Part shown: positions 34,894-42,903 of the stretch, in pieces | How the letters are laid out: each line of letters begins with the position of its first letter | Position numbering within the stretch: position 1 is the first letter of the stretch | NCBI RefSeq assembly: GCF_015752205.1 | Contig: NZ_JADOVG010000015.1 | Location: 28,297-92,296, forward strand | Direction of reading: 5' to 3' | DNA from: Polaromonas sp. CG_9.7 | GTDB lineage: Bacteria > Pseudomonadota > Gammaproteobacteria > Burkholderiales > Burkholderiaceae_C | DNA: 64,000 nt | The notes under the pieces: model-generated | What the model was told of the DNA's origin: nothing | What the model saw: the letters and a program-made list of their open reading frames with translations, nothing else | Databases searched by the model: none | Made by a program: the position numbers and the translations under genes

Positions 34894-36147
34894 ATGTCTT
34901 TCATCCCTCAGCTTGTGAAAATCAGCGCCTGTTCACTTGCCTTGATGGTCTCGGCGATCCCGGCGGTTTCTGTGGCGTCAGCTGCCTTGCCCGAAGGCCC
35001 CGCCGGAGATGCCTTTTACACGCCGCCGCCTGCACTGCCTGCCGGCAAGCGCGGTTCACCCCTTTACGCCCGCGCGCTTGAGGGCACGATGCGCCTGCCC
35101 AGTGCGGCCAAAAACACCCTGCTGCTGTACCGCTCCCTTGACGACAAGGGGCGTCCCACCCTGGTTTCGGGCACGGTGTCGATTCCGCGAGGCCAAGCGC
35201 CCGCAGGCGGCTGGCCCGTGATCAGCTGGACGCATGGCGCCACCGGTTTGAACGAAATCTGCGCACCTTCGCGCGATACGGACAAGGGGCCGGAACATCC
35301 CTACATCAAGGCCATCAGCCATTTGCTCGACAATTTCGTCAAGAACGGCTATGCCGTGGTCGCCACCGACTACCAGGGCCTGGGCGTTGCGGACTTTCAT
35401 CCTTTCCTGCAAGGCAGGCCGAATGCGCGCAACGCGCTCGACCTGCTGCGTGCCGCCCGCACACTGGAGCCACGCATCGGCAAACGGTACGCGGTCATGG
35501 GCCATTCCCAGGGCGGTCAGGCTGACCTGTTCGCGGCGGCACAGGGGCCGTCTTATGTGCCCGAGTTCAAACTGGTTGGCAATGTCGCATTTGCACCGGA
35601 ATCGCAAATCGCCGGCCGCCTCAGGGCCGTCATGGCTTCGGACAAAACCGAGCGGTCGCTGCCCCACGTGCTGTATGTGCTGCAGTCTTATTCAAAGACC
35701 GATCCGTCGATCAATCTGGCCCGCATTCTGACGCCCGAGGCCATTGCGCATCTGCCGGACCTGCACGAGCAATGCATGACCCATGCGCTGACCACCGGCT
35801 ATTGGGCCAGTGCGATTGCCAAAGACCAGTTCGTGTCCAAGCCGGATTTGACAAAATTCCTGAAACTGGGTGCCCGCAATGAACCCGGCACCTTGAAAAT
35901 TTCCGTTCCCACCCTGGTCGTGCAGGGATCGGCCGACGTCACCGTGTTGCCCGGCACCACCGACCTGCTGACCCGGCAACTGTGCGCCAAGAAAAATGTC
36001 CTGCGCTACAAGGTATTTGCTGAAGCCGGCCATGAAGGCGCGATGCTGTCCGGCCAGGCCACGGCGCTGGAATGGGTAGACGCCCGCTTTGCCGGAAAAG
36101 CCGCCATCAATGACTGCAGCGCATTGCCTGCAGCGGCCAGGCGCTAA
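34894..36147 (+). CDS. Secreted lipase-family alpha/beta hydrolase
   Basis: 417 residues with a signal peptide (MSFIPQLVKISACSLALMVSAIPAVSVASA). The secretory-lipase fold shows WPVISWTHGATGLNEICAPS, the nucleophile elbow GHSQGG near residue 205, the acid in VQGSADVTVLPG and the His in AEAGHEGAML. Several Cys could form disulfides. It probably releases acyl groups from esters in the periplasm or outside. It stands alone, divergent from the carbonic anhydrase remnant. Confidence 0.85.
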   Translation: MSFIPQLVKISACSLALMVSAIPAVSVASAALPEGPAGDAFYTPPPALPAGKRGSPLYARALEGTMRLPSAAKNTLLLYRSLDDKGRPTLVSGTVSIPRGQAPAGGWPVISWTHGATGLNEICAPSRDTDKGPEHPYIKAISHLLDNFVKNGYAVVATDYQGLGVADFHPFLQGRPNARNALDLLRAARTLEPRIGKRYAVMGHSQGGQADLFAAAQGPSYVPEFKLVGNVAFAPESQIAGRLRAVMASDKTERSLPHVLYVLQSYSKTDPSINLARILTPEAIAHLPDLHEQCMTHALTTGYWASAIAKDQFVSKPDLTKFLKLGARNEPGTLKISVPTLVVQGSADVTVLPGTTDLLTRQLCAKKNVLRYKVFAEAGHEGAMLSGQATALEWVDARFAGKAAINDCSALPAAARR

Positions 36148-36315
36148 GCCCGGACGGGCTGGCAAACCTCACCACTGAACGCCATCCACCGTCCAGCGTC
36201 TTGAGCGGCCCGGTTCCTGGTCCGCCTTCAGTAGGTTTGAGTCGGCCAAGTGCTTGATTTTGATAAGTATTTACCCTAGTTTTTGCTTCAGCATCTATGA
36301 TACGGTCCAATGCTT

Positions 36316-36327
36316 TTTGTATACAAA
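36316..36327. promoter_or_regulatory. TTTGTATACAAA palindrome upstream of the NCS1 permease
   Basis: A perfect 12-bp palindrome 90 bases before the start; a half site ATACAAAA follows 10 bases on. TGTATACA-centred palindromes are common GntR-family (FCD type) operators. No GntR gene is in the window. Confidence 0.5.
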
Positions 36328-36417
36328 GCAGAATACAAAACGGTCAAAAAATCAAACACGGCGCTCGGCGTGCCGGGTCAACGGACCCGGAGCAACAACC
36401 GCTCAAAGGACACAGGC

Positions 36418-37821
36418 ATGCAATCGAACAACGACAACGCTCTAAAACCGGTTACCCAGCAGGAAAAGTCGTGGGGCTGGTTTGCCATCTTCAACGTCTG
36501 GGCCAACGACATCCAGTCCCTGTTTGGCTACAGCCTGGTGGCGTCTTTGTTTATTTCCTTTGGCGTCAGCGGCTGGACTGCATTTGCCGCCTTGATCACG
36601 GCAGGCCTGTTTGTCATGTTCATGGTCAACCTGTCAGGCGCGGCAGGCGAACGCTACGGTATTTCGTATCCGGTATTTGCCCGCGCCAGCATGGGAACAG
36701 CGGGCGCCAAGCTGCCGGCCATTTTGCGCGCCGTCGTTGCCGTGTTTTGGTACGGTGCGCAGGTTTACTTCGCATCAACCGCTTTGTCGCTGTTGATCAA
36801 GACCCTCACCGGCGCCGAATCCAGCGCGATGTTTTTGGGCTTGAGCGGCATCGACTGGGTGGCCTTCCTGTTCGTCTGGGCGTTTCACATCTTTATCTTC
36901 TGGCGCGGCATGAACTGGGTTGAAGGTTTCCTGAACCTGGCGGGTCCGTTTGTGTATGTCGTGATGATTGGCCTGGTGGTGGCGCTGTGGTCCAAGTCGG
37001 ACGGCCAGTTGCTTTCAGCCGCGCAAACCATTTTTGCCAACCCCAAAGCCACCTGGAAGACCGAGATGTCCGGCTTTATCGCCATTTTTGGCACCATGGT
37101 GGCTTACTTCGCGGCGGTGATGGTCAACTTCAGCGACTTTTCCCGCTACGCCAAAGACAAACAAGCCATGGTCAAGGGCAACCTCATGGGCTTGCCGCTG
37201 AACATGATCCTGTTCTCTGCCCTGGCCTTGCTGACAACCGCTGGCGCCGCCGTCGTCTACGGTGAAGCCATCACCAACCCGACTGAAATCGTGGAGCGTG
37301 CCGACAGCGTGTTCTTCAGCATCGTCGCAGCCATCACGTTCTTTGCCGCCACCGTGGGCATCAACCTGGTCGCCAACTTCATTCCAGCGGTCAACGGCAT
37401 TGCCAACCTGTCACCCTCAACGATCAGCTTTCGCAAAGCGGGCTTGATCACTTCAGGCTTCGCACTGGTCATTGGTGGCTTGTGGACAGCCGTGATCAGC
37501 CAGATCGGCATTGGCGGCTTTGTCAACACGCTGGGCGCAACCCTGGCGCCGCTGTTCGGCATCTTGATTGTTGACTACTACGTGGTGCGCAAACAGGAAA
37601 TCAGCCAGCAAGACCTCTACAACATGGAAGGCGGCCGGTACCACTACAAAAACGGCTGGCACGACAACGCCGTCATTGCCTTCGCCATCGGCGCCGTTTT
37701 CTCGGTGGCTGCTGTGTGGGTGCCGGTGCTGAGCGACCTGTCTGGCTACGCCTGGATTATTGGCGCGGCATTGGGCGGCATCATTTACTACGCGCGCACC
37801 AGAAACATGAAGCTTGCCTGA
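36418..37821 (+). CDS. NCS1-family nucleobase/allantoin-type permease
   Basis: 467 residues, about 12 transmembrane helices. WGWFAIFNVWANDIQSLFGYSLVASLF and ERYGISYPVFARASMGTAGAKLPAILRAVVAVFWYGAQ match the cytosine/uracil/allantoin/hydantoin permease (NCS1) family. VNFSDFSRYAKDKQAMVKGN is the family's Na+-site region. The substrate is not decided by sequence alone. An AAGGA ribosome-binding site decides the ATG at 36418. No catabolic gene is linked. Confidence 0.85.
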   Translation: MQSNNDNALKPVTQQEKSWGWFAIFNVWANDIQSLFGYSLVASLFISFGVSGWTAFAALITAGLFVMFMVNLSGAAGERYGISYPVFARASMGTAGAKLPAILRAVVAVFWYGAQVYFASTALSLLIKTLTGAESSAMFLGLSGIDWVAFLFVWAFHIFIFWRGMNWVEGFLNLAGPFVYVVMIGLVVALWSKSDGQLLSAAQTIFANPKATWKTEMSGFIAIFGTMVAYFAAVMVNFSDFSRYAKDKQAMVKGNLMGLPLNMILFSALALLTTAGAAVVYGEAITNPTEIVERADSVFFSIVAAITFFAATVGINLVANFIPAVNGIANLSPSTISFRKAGLITSGFALVIGGLWTAVISQIGIGGFVNTLGATLAPLFGILIVDYYVVRKQEISQQDLYNMEGGRYHYKNGWHDNAVIAFAIGAVFSVAAVWVPVLSDLSGYAWIIGAALGGIIYYARTRNMKLA

Positions 37822-37835
37822 GCCACAGCGCAAAA

Positions 37836-37883
37836 CCACCGGCCGGTGGCGACAGTACAAGGCGCCCGCCATGGCAGGGCGCA
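37836..37883. terminator. Palindromes after the NCS1 permease gene
   Basis: CCACCGGCCGGTGG is a perfect palindrome 15 bases after the stop; a second stem GCGCCC/GGGCGC follows. There is no T-run, so any termination would be weak or Rho-aided. The remaining bases to 38077 hold no recognisable gene. Confidence 0.35.
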
Positions 37884-38077
37884 CTTGTCATTCGGAGGTA
37901 AACCGCCATTGTGGTTGCACCATGGCAAAAATGGCGCAAAGAATGCACGCAGGCAACCTCCCCGGCTTGAAGAAATTATGCCTTGGCATGCGACATTCTG
38001 GGCGTTCGGGCAGAGCCAGGCGCCAGCAAAACCGGTGCCTGGCCAGGTTCTATCGGCGTCAATGTCCCATGAATGCG

Positions 38078-38557
38078 TTAACGCCCGGCTGCTTTTTCGC
38101 CAAGGCGCCCTCTTGCGGACGTCATGCGCCCTGAAGCCGGCACCACCACGCCCGCCTTGCCGAGCCCGAAGGGCGGCATGTTGACATAGACCGACTCGAA
38201 GCAGCCGGGCGAAATGGCATAGGTTTCATGCCAGATGCCGACCGCGCCATTCGTGCCCACAGCCTGGTTGAACGCCTTCCACGCCGGCAGATGCCCGGCT
38301 TCGCGGTTGGTGGCGTAGGCCAGCAGTTGCTCCATCGAGCGCCAGTACTGGACCATCAGCAGCGTGCGCGAAAACCAGCTTTCGGAATGCAGCAAGCCGA
38401 GTTCGGGCTGGCGCGTCAGCTCCTCGATCATGCGCGGCATCGCAGCGGCCACCGGCAGCCATTGATGCACCCGCCAGGGTTGGTTGATGCGCATGCCGAT
38501 GAGAAACACGACAAACTCCCCGGGCAGTTCGGCGGTGACGCGTTCACGGATGAGCAT
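38078..38557 (-). CDS. DUF4188 family protein (probable integron cassette gene)
   Basis: 159 residues. The pattern ELPGEFVVFLIGMRINQPWRVHQWLPVAAAMPRMIEEL, then QYWRSMEQLLAYATNREAGHLPAWKAFNQAVG and GIWHETYAI, matches the DUF4188 monooxygenase-like (dimeric alpha/beta barrel) family. The function is unproven. It is the third of three small minus-strand genes to the left of an attC-like site. Its 3' end lies near GCGTTAACGCC, which could be a worn cassette core site. Confidence 0.75.
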   Translation of the reverse strand: MLIRERVTAELPGEFVVFLIGMRINQPWRVHQWLPVAAAMPRMIEELTRQPELGLLHSESWFSRTLLMVQYWRSMEQLLAYATNREAGHLPAWKAFNQAVGTNGAVGIWHETYAISPGCFESVYVNMPPFGLGKAGVVVPASGRMTSARGRLGEKAAGR

Positions 38558-38596
38558 ATTTTCGCTTCAATATAAAGTTAACCGGACCCGCACCCC

Positions 38597-38977
38597 TTAA
38601 ACAGCTTGCCTATTCGGTCTCTCCGGAATGACAAGTGCCAAAAGAAGATACAGGCATGCCAAGAGAGCCAGCACCACGCCAAAGAACAAAATCCCAACCC
38701 AGCCCGCCTGGAACCAGCGCATTGCAAACGATGCGACGGCCCAGCCAAACGCGAAGACCACGCTCCCACCGGCCAGAAACGCATTGCGCCTCCATGTGCG
38801 TGCAAGCGTGAAGTGCCCCAGAAACAGAACAGCAAACGGGCTGGCGAGGACGAGAGCGCCAGCAAAATACGTCAAGGCCTGCCCGCCGTGATCGAGCGTG
38901 AAGAAATTTGCGGCGACGGCCGCCATCAAACACATCGCCGTGATGGCTGCGGTGGGATGAGGGCGCTGGACTTGCAT
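38597..38977 (-). CDS. Small integral membrane protein (probable integron cassette gene)
   Basis: 126 residues with four predicted transmembrane helices (TAAITAMCLMAAVAANFF; TYFAGALVLASPFAVLFLG; NAFLAGGSVVFAFGWAVASF; GWVGILFFGVVLALLACLYLLLAL). No family was recognised. The ATG at 38977 is chosen because on the minus strand it follows GTTAAAC, a match to the integron core GTTRRRY, by three bases. An alternative start at 39007 would read through that site. Confidence 0.6.
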   Translation of the reverse strand: MQVQRPHPTAAITAMCLMAAVAANFFTLDHGGQALTYFAGALVLASPFAVLFLGHFTLARTWRRNAFLAGGSVVFAFGWAVASFAMRWFQAGWVGILFFGVVLALLACLYLLLALVIPERPNRQAV

Positions 38978-38980
38978 GCG

Positions 38981-39034
38981 GTTTAACGTTTGACGATTGA
39001 CTGGCAAGAGATTCAGTTCCGCTCCCGTTCAAAC
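38981..39034 (-). repeat. Degenerate attC-like site between cassette genes
   Basis: On the minus strand GTTTGAAC overlaps the DUF1330 stop codon and GTTAAAC lies 47 bases later, just before the membrane-protein start. The outer cores pair apart from one extra base. The inner stems pair poorly, so this is only a candidate. Confidence 0.3.
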
Positions 39035-39319
39035 ACCTTCAATGATTCGGATGTCTCGGTCCGCGCCATCTCCAAGCGCGGCTAAAGCGGCTTGGTAGTC
39101 GGGACTGTCGTGCGCGGCGGCGGCTTGCTCGACACTGTCAAACTCGATCAGGACTGTGCGCTCCTTCAACCCGAGTTCATAAGCCATTGACGGCTCACCG
39201 CGTGCCAAGAATCGACCTCCTGCTGACGTGAGTGCGGGGCCCGCAAGCTTCGCGTAGGCGGCGACCTTTTCGGCGTTCTTCACTGCGCGATACGTACTGA
39301 CCCAATAGGCTTTGGACAT
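39029..39319 (-). CDS. DUF1330 protein (probable integron cassette gene)
   Basis: 96 residues. KAYWVSTYRAVKNAEKVAAYAKLAGPALTSAGGRFLARG, then VLIEFDSVEQAAAAHDSPDYQAALA, is the standard DUF1330 ferredoxin-like fold. The function is unknown. An AAGGAAGAG precedes the ATG. Its start is 68 bases from the GTTAGGC core of the attC site, in the orientation expected for a cassette gene. Confidence 0.85.
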   Translation of the reverse strand: MSKAYWVSTYRAVKNAEKVAAYAKLAGPALTSAGGRFLARGEPSMAYELGLKERTVLIEFDSVEQAAAAHDSPDYQAALAALGDGADRDIRIIEGV

Positions 39320-39387
39320 TTGCTCTTCCTTGTCAATGTGAAATGAGTCTTATAACTCTTGCGAAGTTAGGGCGTTGCAATCTAGAT

Positions 39388-39448
39388 GCCTAACGTTGGA
39401 GCTAAGCGGCATGCCGTAGGCATGTCCGCTTGAGCGACTGGTTAGGTG
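39388..39448 (-). repeat. Integron attC recombination site (59-base element)
   Basis: The outer cores are GCCTAAC (39388) and GTTAGGT (39441). Inside, GGAGCTAAGCGGC pairs imperfectly with CCGCTTGAGCGAC, leaving an unpaired base typical of attC, around a short central hairpin. Read on the minus strand it has the usual attC order, with GTTAGGC leading into the next cassette, which carries the DUF1330 gene. Confidence 0.8.
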
Positions 39449-39640
39449 CAGCCCGACTGTGGCACGCGGTACCGGGAACTATATTGCGTTGCATTTGCCT
39501 GTTGAATCTATGCGTCACTTTATACCGCCCACAATCGTGCGCTCCCTATGCTGCAGCATTTGTGCTTCACGGGACGTGCTGTCTCGGTCGAACTCATCGG
39601 CTATCCCGCGCAAGTCTGAAAGCCGCATCGTCAGCTCGAC

Positions 39641-39793
39641 ATGAAGGCGATCCATGTCGTCCTGGACAAGACTCTGTAGCGAATTTGGCGCATCGAGGAA
39701 CGCTTATGGCCGCCACGGCACCATGACGCATCCCGCGAGATGGGCGCGCCGCAGGTCGAGGCCTTCCTGACAAGACGCTTCGAAGACCATTCC
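39641..39793 (+). pseudogene. Fragment resembling an integron integrase N-terminus
   Basis: One frame reads MKAIHVVLDKTL, a stop, then RIWRIEERLW...SREMGAPQVEAFLT and a stop. REMGAPQVEAFLT strongly recalls the SAM-like N-terminal domain of IntI/XerC recombinases (RHPREMG-PEVEAFLT). The first twelve residues instead look like the start of a ribbon-helix-helix antitoxin. The fragment reads rightward, away from the attC site, as intI would. A repeat copy follows directly. The rest of the 700-bp gap (39320-40033) shows no gene. Confidence 0.45.
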
Positions 39794-39797
39794 TGAT

Positions 39798-39850
39798 TCG
39801 ATAGCTGCCTGCGCAGGTATTCATTGCGCTGGTGGCTTCAATGGCTTGAA
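39798..39850. repeat. Short AT-cored repeat after the integrase fragment
   Basis: GATAGCTGCCTGCGCAGG, TTGCGCTGGTGGCTTCAATGG: a well-preserved copy directly after the stop of the integrase-like fragment. Confidence 0.65.
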
Positions 39851-39922
39851 TCCCGGGTGTTGCGCAGCCTCGCTGCCAATCCATCAAGCGCCGGTCGACC
39901 GCTATTTCATGGCCAAATCAAC

Positions 39923-39968
39923 CTCTGGCGCAATAGAAACGTGCGCAGGCAGCTATCAATAACAGAGC
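39923..39968. repeat. Short AT-cored repeat before holA 3' end (inverted copy)
   Basis: GTGCGCAGGCAGCTATCAATAAC is the same family in the opposite orientation to the copy at 39798. Confidence 0.5.
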
Positions 39969-40033
39969 ATTAGTTCAGCCTTGAACGGAACCGCTGCAGC
40001 AGCGCTTTGCGGCCAGCACGCCGCCGCCCCGCG

Positions 40034-41137
40034 CTAGCCTCGGCCGCCCGGCCCCGCGCGGCCAACCGAAGCCCGCGACGGCGCGGCGCAATGCTCGGAC
40101 ACCATGCCGGCCAGCCGGTGCAGCGCCTGCCAGCCGCTGGCGGGCCAGTCGGGCTGCTTCAGGCCCTTGACGATGCCATCGACCTTTTGCGCGGCATCGA
40201 GCAACCCTGCCAGCACCGCGTCGCTCATGCCGGGCAGCACGCGTTCGTAAAGCTTTTCTTTTGCCCCCCAGACGCGGTTGTCGCGCAGCGCCATCGGCAT
40301 GGGGCGGCCGGCGCGAATCGCGTCTTTCACCCTTTTCATGCTGCGGATGTCTTCGGCCAGTGCCCAGTGCACCAGCACTTCGGACTCGCCTTCGGACTGC
40401 AGGCCGTCGATCATGCGGGCGGCGCGAATCGCCTGGCCGCCCAGCACCGCCTCGGACAGCTTGAACACGTCGTAGCGCGCCACGTTGAGCACGGCGTTTT
40501 CCACCTGGTCAAAGCCCAGCACGCCATCGCCCGTGACCGGGTAAAGCAGCGCCAGTTTCTGGATTTCCTGGTGCGCGGCCAGCAGGTTGCCCTCGACCCG
40601 GTCGGCAAAAAACTGCAGCGTACGCTGGCCTTCCTCGCCGTTGGCCACACGCTGACCCTGCTGCTGCAGGCGCTGGGCGATCCACTGCGGCAGCATGGGC
40701 CGGCCAATCGGCTCGAACTTGACGGTGATGCCGAAGCTCTCCAGCGCGCCAAACCAGGCGCCCTTGGTGGTCATGCCGTCCAGCCGGGGCAGCATCACCA
40801 GCGTCAGCGTCGAGTCGTCGCCCTGGGCGCGCTCGGCCAGCTGCTGCAGCGCTGCCGAGCCGTCCTTGCCCGGCTTGCCGCTGGGAATGCGGACTTCGAC
40901 GATCTGCTTGTCAGAAAACAGGCTGAGCGAGCCGCCGCTGGCCAGCACCTCGCTCCAGTCGAAATGCGCGCCTGAAACCGTGTGCACGGTGCGTTCGGTA
41001 TAGCCCTGGCTGCGGGCTGCGGCGCGCAGCGCATCGGCAAACTCCTGCACCAGCAGGGGCTCGTCGCCATGCAAGGTGTAGAGGCTCCTCAAGCCGCGCT
41101 TGAGGTGGTCGGACAGTTGGGCGGGGGCCAGTTGCAT
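40034..41137 (-). CDS. holA: DNA polymerase III delta subunit
   Basis: 367-residue clamp-loader subunit that opens the beta sliding clamp. MQLAPAQLSDHLKRGLRSLYTLHGDEPLLVQEFADALRAAA and FADRVEGNLLAAHQEIQKLALLYP are characteristic. In many Burkholderiales it follows lptE in a leuS-lptE-holA-proA run. Here it is cut off from lptE by about 14 kb and from proA by about 10 kb of accessory genes. The Gly/Arg/Ala-rich tail (SRASVGRAGPGGRG) is probably disordered. Confidence 0.93.
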   Translation of the reverse strand: MQLAPAQLSDHLKRGLRSLYTLHGDEPLLVQEFADALRAAARSQGYTERTVHTVSGAHFDWSEVLASGGSLSLFSDKQIVEVRIPSGKPGKDGSAALQQLAERAQGDDSTLTLVMLPRLDGMTTKGAWFGALESFGITVKFEPIGRPMLPQWIAQRLQQQGQRVANGEEGQRTLQFFADRVEGNLLAAHQEIQKLALLYPVTGDGVLGFDQVENAVLNVARYDVFKLSEAVLGGQAIRAARMIDGLQSEGESEVLVHWALAEDIRSMKRVKDAIRAGRPMPMALRDNRVWGAKEKLYERVLPGMSDAVLAGLLDAAQKVDGIVKGLKQPDWPASGWQALHRLAGMVSEHCAAPSRASVGRAGPGGRG

Positions 41138-41170
41138 AGTGGAGTGATTCTAGAAGCTGGGGCCTGCGCG

Positions 41171-41596
41171 CTACGAGAGCCGGTAGGTTTCCAGGTGAAT
41201 GCTGGTTTCGGTGTTGCTGATGCCCTTGAGCAGGCGGATGCGTTCGAGCACCTTGGCCAGGTCCTGCAGGTTTTCGGCGCGCAGTTCGGCCAGCAGGTCC
41301 CAGCGGCCGTTGGTGTCGTGCAGCGTGGCCACGCCGGGCTCGCCCAGCAGGCTGGCAATCACGGTGCGCGTCTGGTTGCCCTCGACGGCAATGCTCATCC
41401 AGGCCTTGATTTCATTGCGCTGTACATCGGGCCGCAGGCGCACGGTATAGCCGACGATGGCGTTGTCGTCTTCCAGCTTGCGGATGCGGTTGGTGACGGT
41501 GCCGCGCGACACGCCCAGCCGGCTGGCCAGTGCAGCCACGGACAAGCGCGCATCCTGGCGCAACAGCGAGATCAACTGGTGGTCGGTTTCATCCAT
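41171..41596 (-). CDS. Lrp/AsnC-family transcriptional regulator
   Basis: 141 residues: an N-terminal helix-turn-helix (MDETDHQLISLLRQDARLSVAALASRLGVSRGTVTNRIRKLE) and a C-terminal RAM ligand-binding domain. It is divergent from the ornithine cyclodeaminase and arginase genes, so it very likely responds to arginine or ornithine and controls them. An inverted repeat lies in the shared 129-bp promoter region. Confidence 0.9.
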   Translation of the reverse strand: MDETDHQLISLLRQDARLSVAALASRLGVSRGTVTNRIRKLEDDNAIVGYTVRLRPDVQRNEIKAWMSIAVEGNQTRTVIASLLGEPGVATLHDTNGRWDLLAELRAENLQDLAKVLERIRLLKGISNTETSIHLETYRLS

Positions 41597-41617
41597 TTTG
41601 GTATTTTAGGCTGCCAT

Positions 41618-41657
41618 AGTGTCAATAAACTGCCAGTCTGCAAGCACTTTTGACACT
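41618..41657. promoter_or_regulatory. Inverted repeat in the Lrp / ornithine cyclodeaminase promoter region
   Basis: AGTGTCAA (41618-41625) and TTGACACT (41650-41657) form a perfect 8-bp inverted repeat with a 24-base spacer, between two divergent genes. It is a candidate Lrp-type operator; the TTGACA could also be a -35 element. Confidence 0.4.
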
Positions 41658-41725
41658 TGTCATTGCCTTGCCGGAGAAAGACACTGGATGCATATCTTTT
41701 AAAACCAAAACGCATGAGGCTCTGC

Positions 41726-42850
41726 ATGACACATTTCACCCCACACTGCCAGGAAACCCTGTTCCTGAGTCCTTCCGATGTGGCCGGGCTGGTGCGCAGC
41801 CAGGGCATGGCCGCTACGCTGGACGGCCTGGAGGCGTACATCCGGCAGGATTTTTCGCGCTGGAGCCGCTTTGACAAGTCGGCCCGCCTGGCAAGCCATT
41901 CGCCGGACGGCGTGATCGAACTCATGCCGATTGCCGATGGCGCCCACTACAGCTTCAAATACGTCAACGGCCATCCGAAAAACACCTCGCAGGGTCTGCC
42001 CACCGTCATGGCGTTTGGCGTTCTGGCCGATGTATCCACCGGCATGCCCATGCTGGTCAGTGAACTGACGCTGGCGACGGCCTTGCGCACCGCCGCCACC
42101 TCGGTGCTGGCGGCGCGCGCGCTGGCCCGGCCCGAGAGCCGCGTGATGGCGCTGATCGGCAATGGCGCGCAAAGCGAGTTCCAGGCGCTGGCCTTTCACC
42201 GTTTGCTCGGCATTGATGAAATCCGCCTCTACGACACCGATGCCGCGGCCACCGCCAAGCTGGTGCGCAACCTGCAGGACAACCCGGACACCGCCGGCCT
42301 GCGTTTGCGGGCTTGCGCCAGCAGCCTGGAGGCGGTGCGTGACGCAGACATCGTGACCACCCTCACTGCCGACAAGACGCAGGCGGCGATCATCACCGCC
42401 GGCATGCTCCGCCCCGGCACACACCTGAACGCCGTGGGGGGCGACTGCCCCGGCAAAACCGAAATCCACCCGGAGGTGCTGGCCGCTGCCAAAGTATTCG
42501 TGGAATACGAGCCGCAAACCCGAGTGGAAGGCGATTTGCAGCAGATGCCAGCCGGCTTTGCCGTCACCGAACTGTGGCAAGTACTGGCAGGCCAGGCGAC
42601 GGGGCGCGACAGCGCCGCGCAGGTCACGGTGTTTGACTCGGTCGGCTTTGCGCTTGAAGACTTCTCGGCCTTGCGCTATCTATATGACCAGGCCCGACGG
42701 CTCGGGCTCGGCCGGGCCCTGCCCCTGATTCCCCGGCTGGACGATCCGAAGGACCTTTATCAGCTTGTCAGGCCGGCCCTTTCCGGTGCATGCGCGGCGC
42801 CAAGCGCCGGGGCGCATGCCAAGCCGGTGGCCGAGCCGCTTTTGAACTGA
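41726..42850 (+). CDS. Ornithine cyclodeaminase
   Basis: 374 residues. It converts ornithine to proline and ammonia with tightly bound NAD. KYVNGHPKNTSQGLPTVMAFGVLADVSTGMPMLVSELTLATALRTAATSVLAARALA and VMALIGNGAQSEFQALAF (dinucleotide fold) are typical, with LNAVGGDCPGKTEI near residue 240. The ATG at 41726 is preferred because GAGG lies 7 bases before it; 41714 and 41657 are also in frame. The C-terminal 30 residues beyond the fold are low-complexity. Arginase follows 53 bases on. Confidence 0.9.
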   Translation: MTHFTPHCQETLFLSPSDVAGLVRSQGMAATLDGLEAYIRQDFSRWSRFDKSARLASHSPDGVIELMPIADGAHYSFKYVNGHPKNTSQGLPTVMAFGVLADVSTGMPMLVSELTLATALRTAATSVLAARALARPESRVMALIGNGAQSEFQALAFHRLLGIDEIRLYDTDAAATAKLVRNLQDNPDTAGLRLRACASSLEAVRDADIVTTLTADKTQAAIITAGMLRPGTHLNAVGGDCPGKTEIHPEVLAAAKVFVEYEPQTRVEGDLQQMPAGFAVTELWQVLAGQATGRDSAAQVTVFDSVGFALEDFSALRYLYDQARRLGLGRALPLIPRLDDPKDLYQLVRPALSGACAAPSAGAHAKPVAEPLLN

Positions 42851-42903
42851 GCCGCAAGTCGTTCATCCAACACATTGCCCCACAACAAAGAATCGACACA
42901 ACC

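Noticed and set aside
39459..39644. Short rightward ORF between the attC site and the integrase fragment
   Set aside because: 61 codons with no family pattern and no ribosome-binding site. It is better explained as decayed cassette or integrase DNA.
39594..39887. Leftward ORF over the integrase fragment
   Set aside because: Arg/Ser-rich translation without homology that I can recognise. The opposite strand shows the integrase-like motif.
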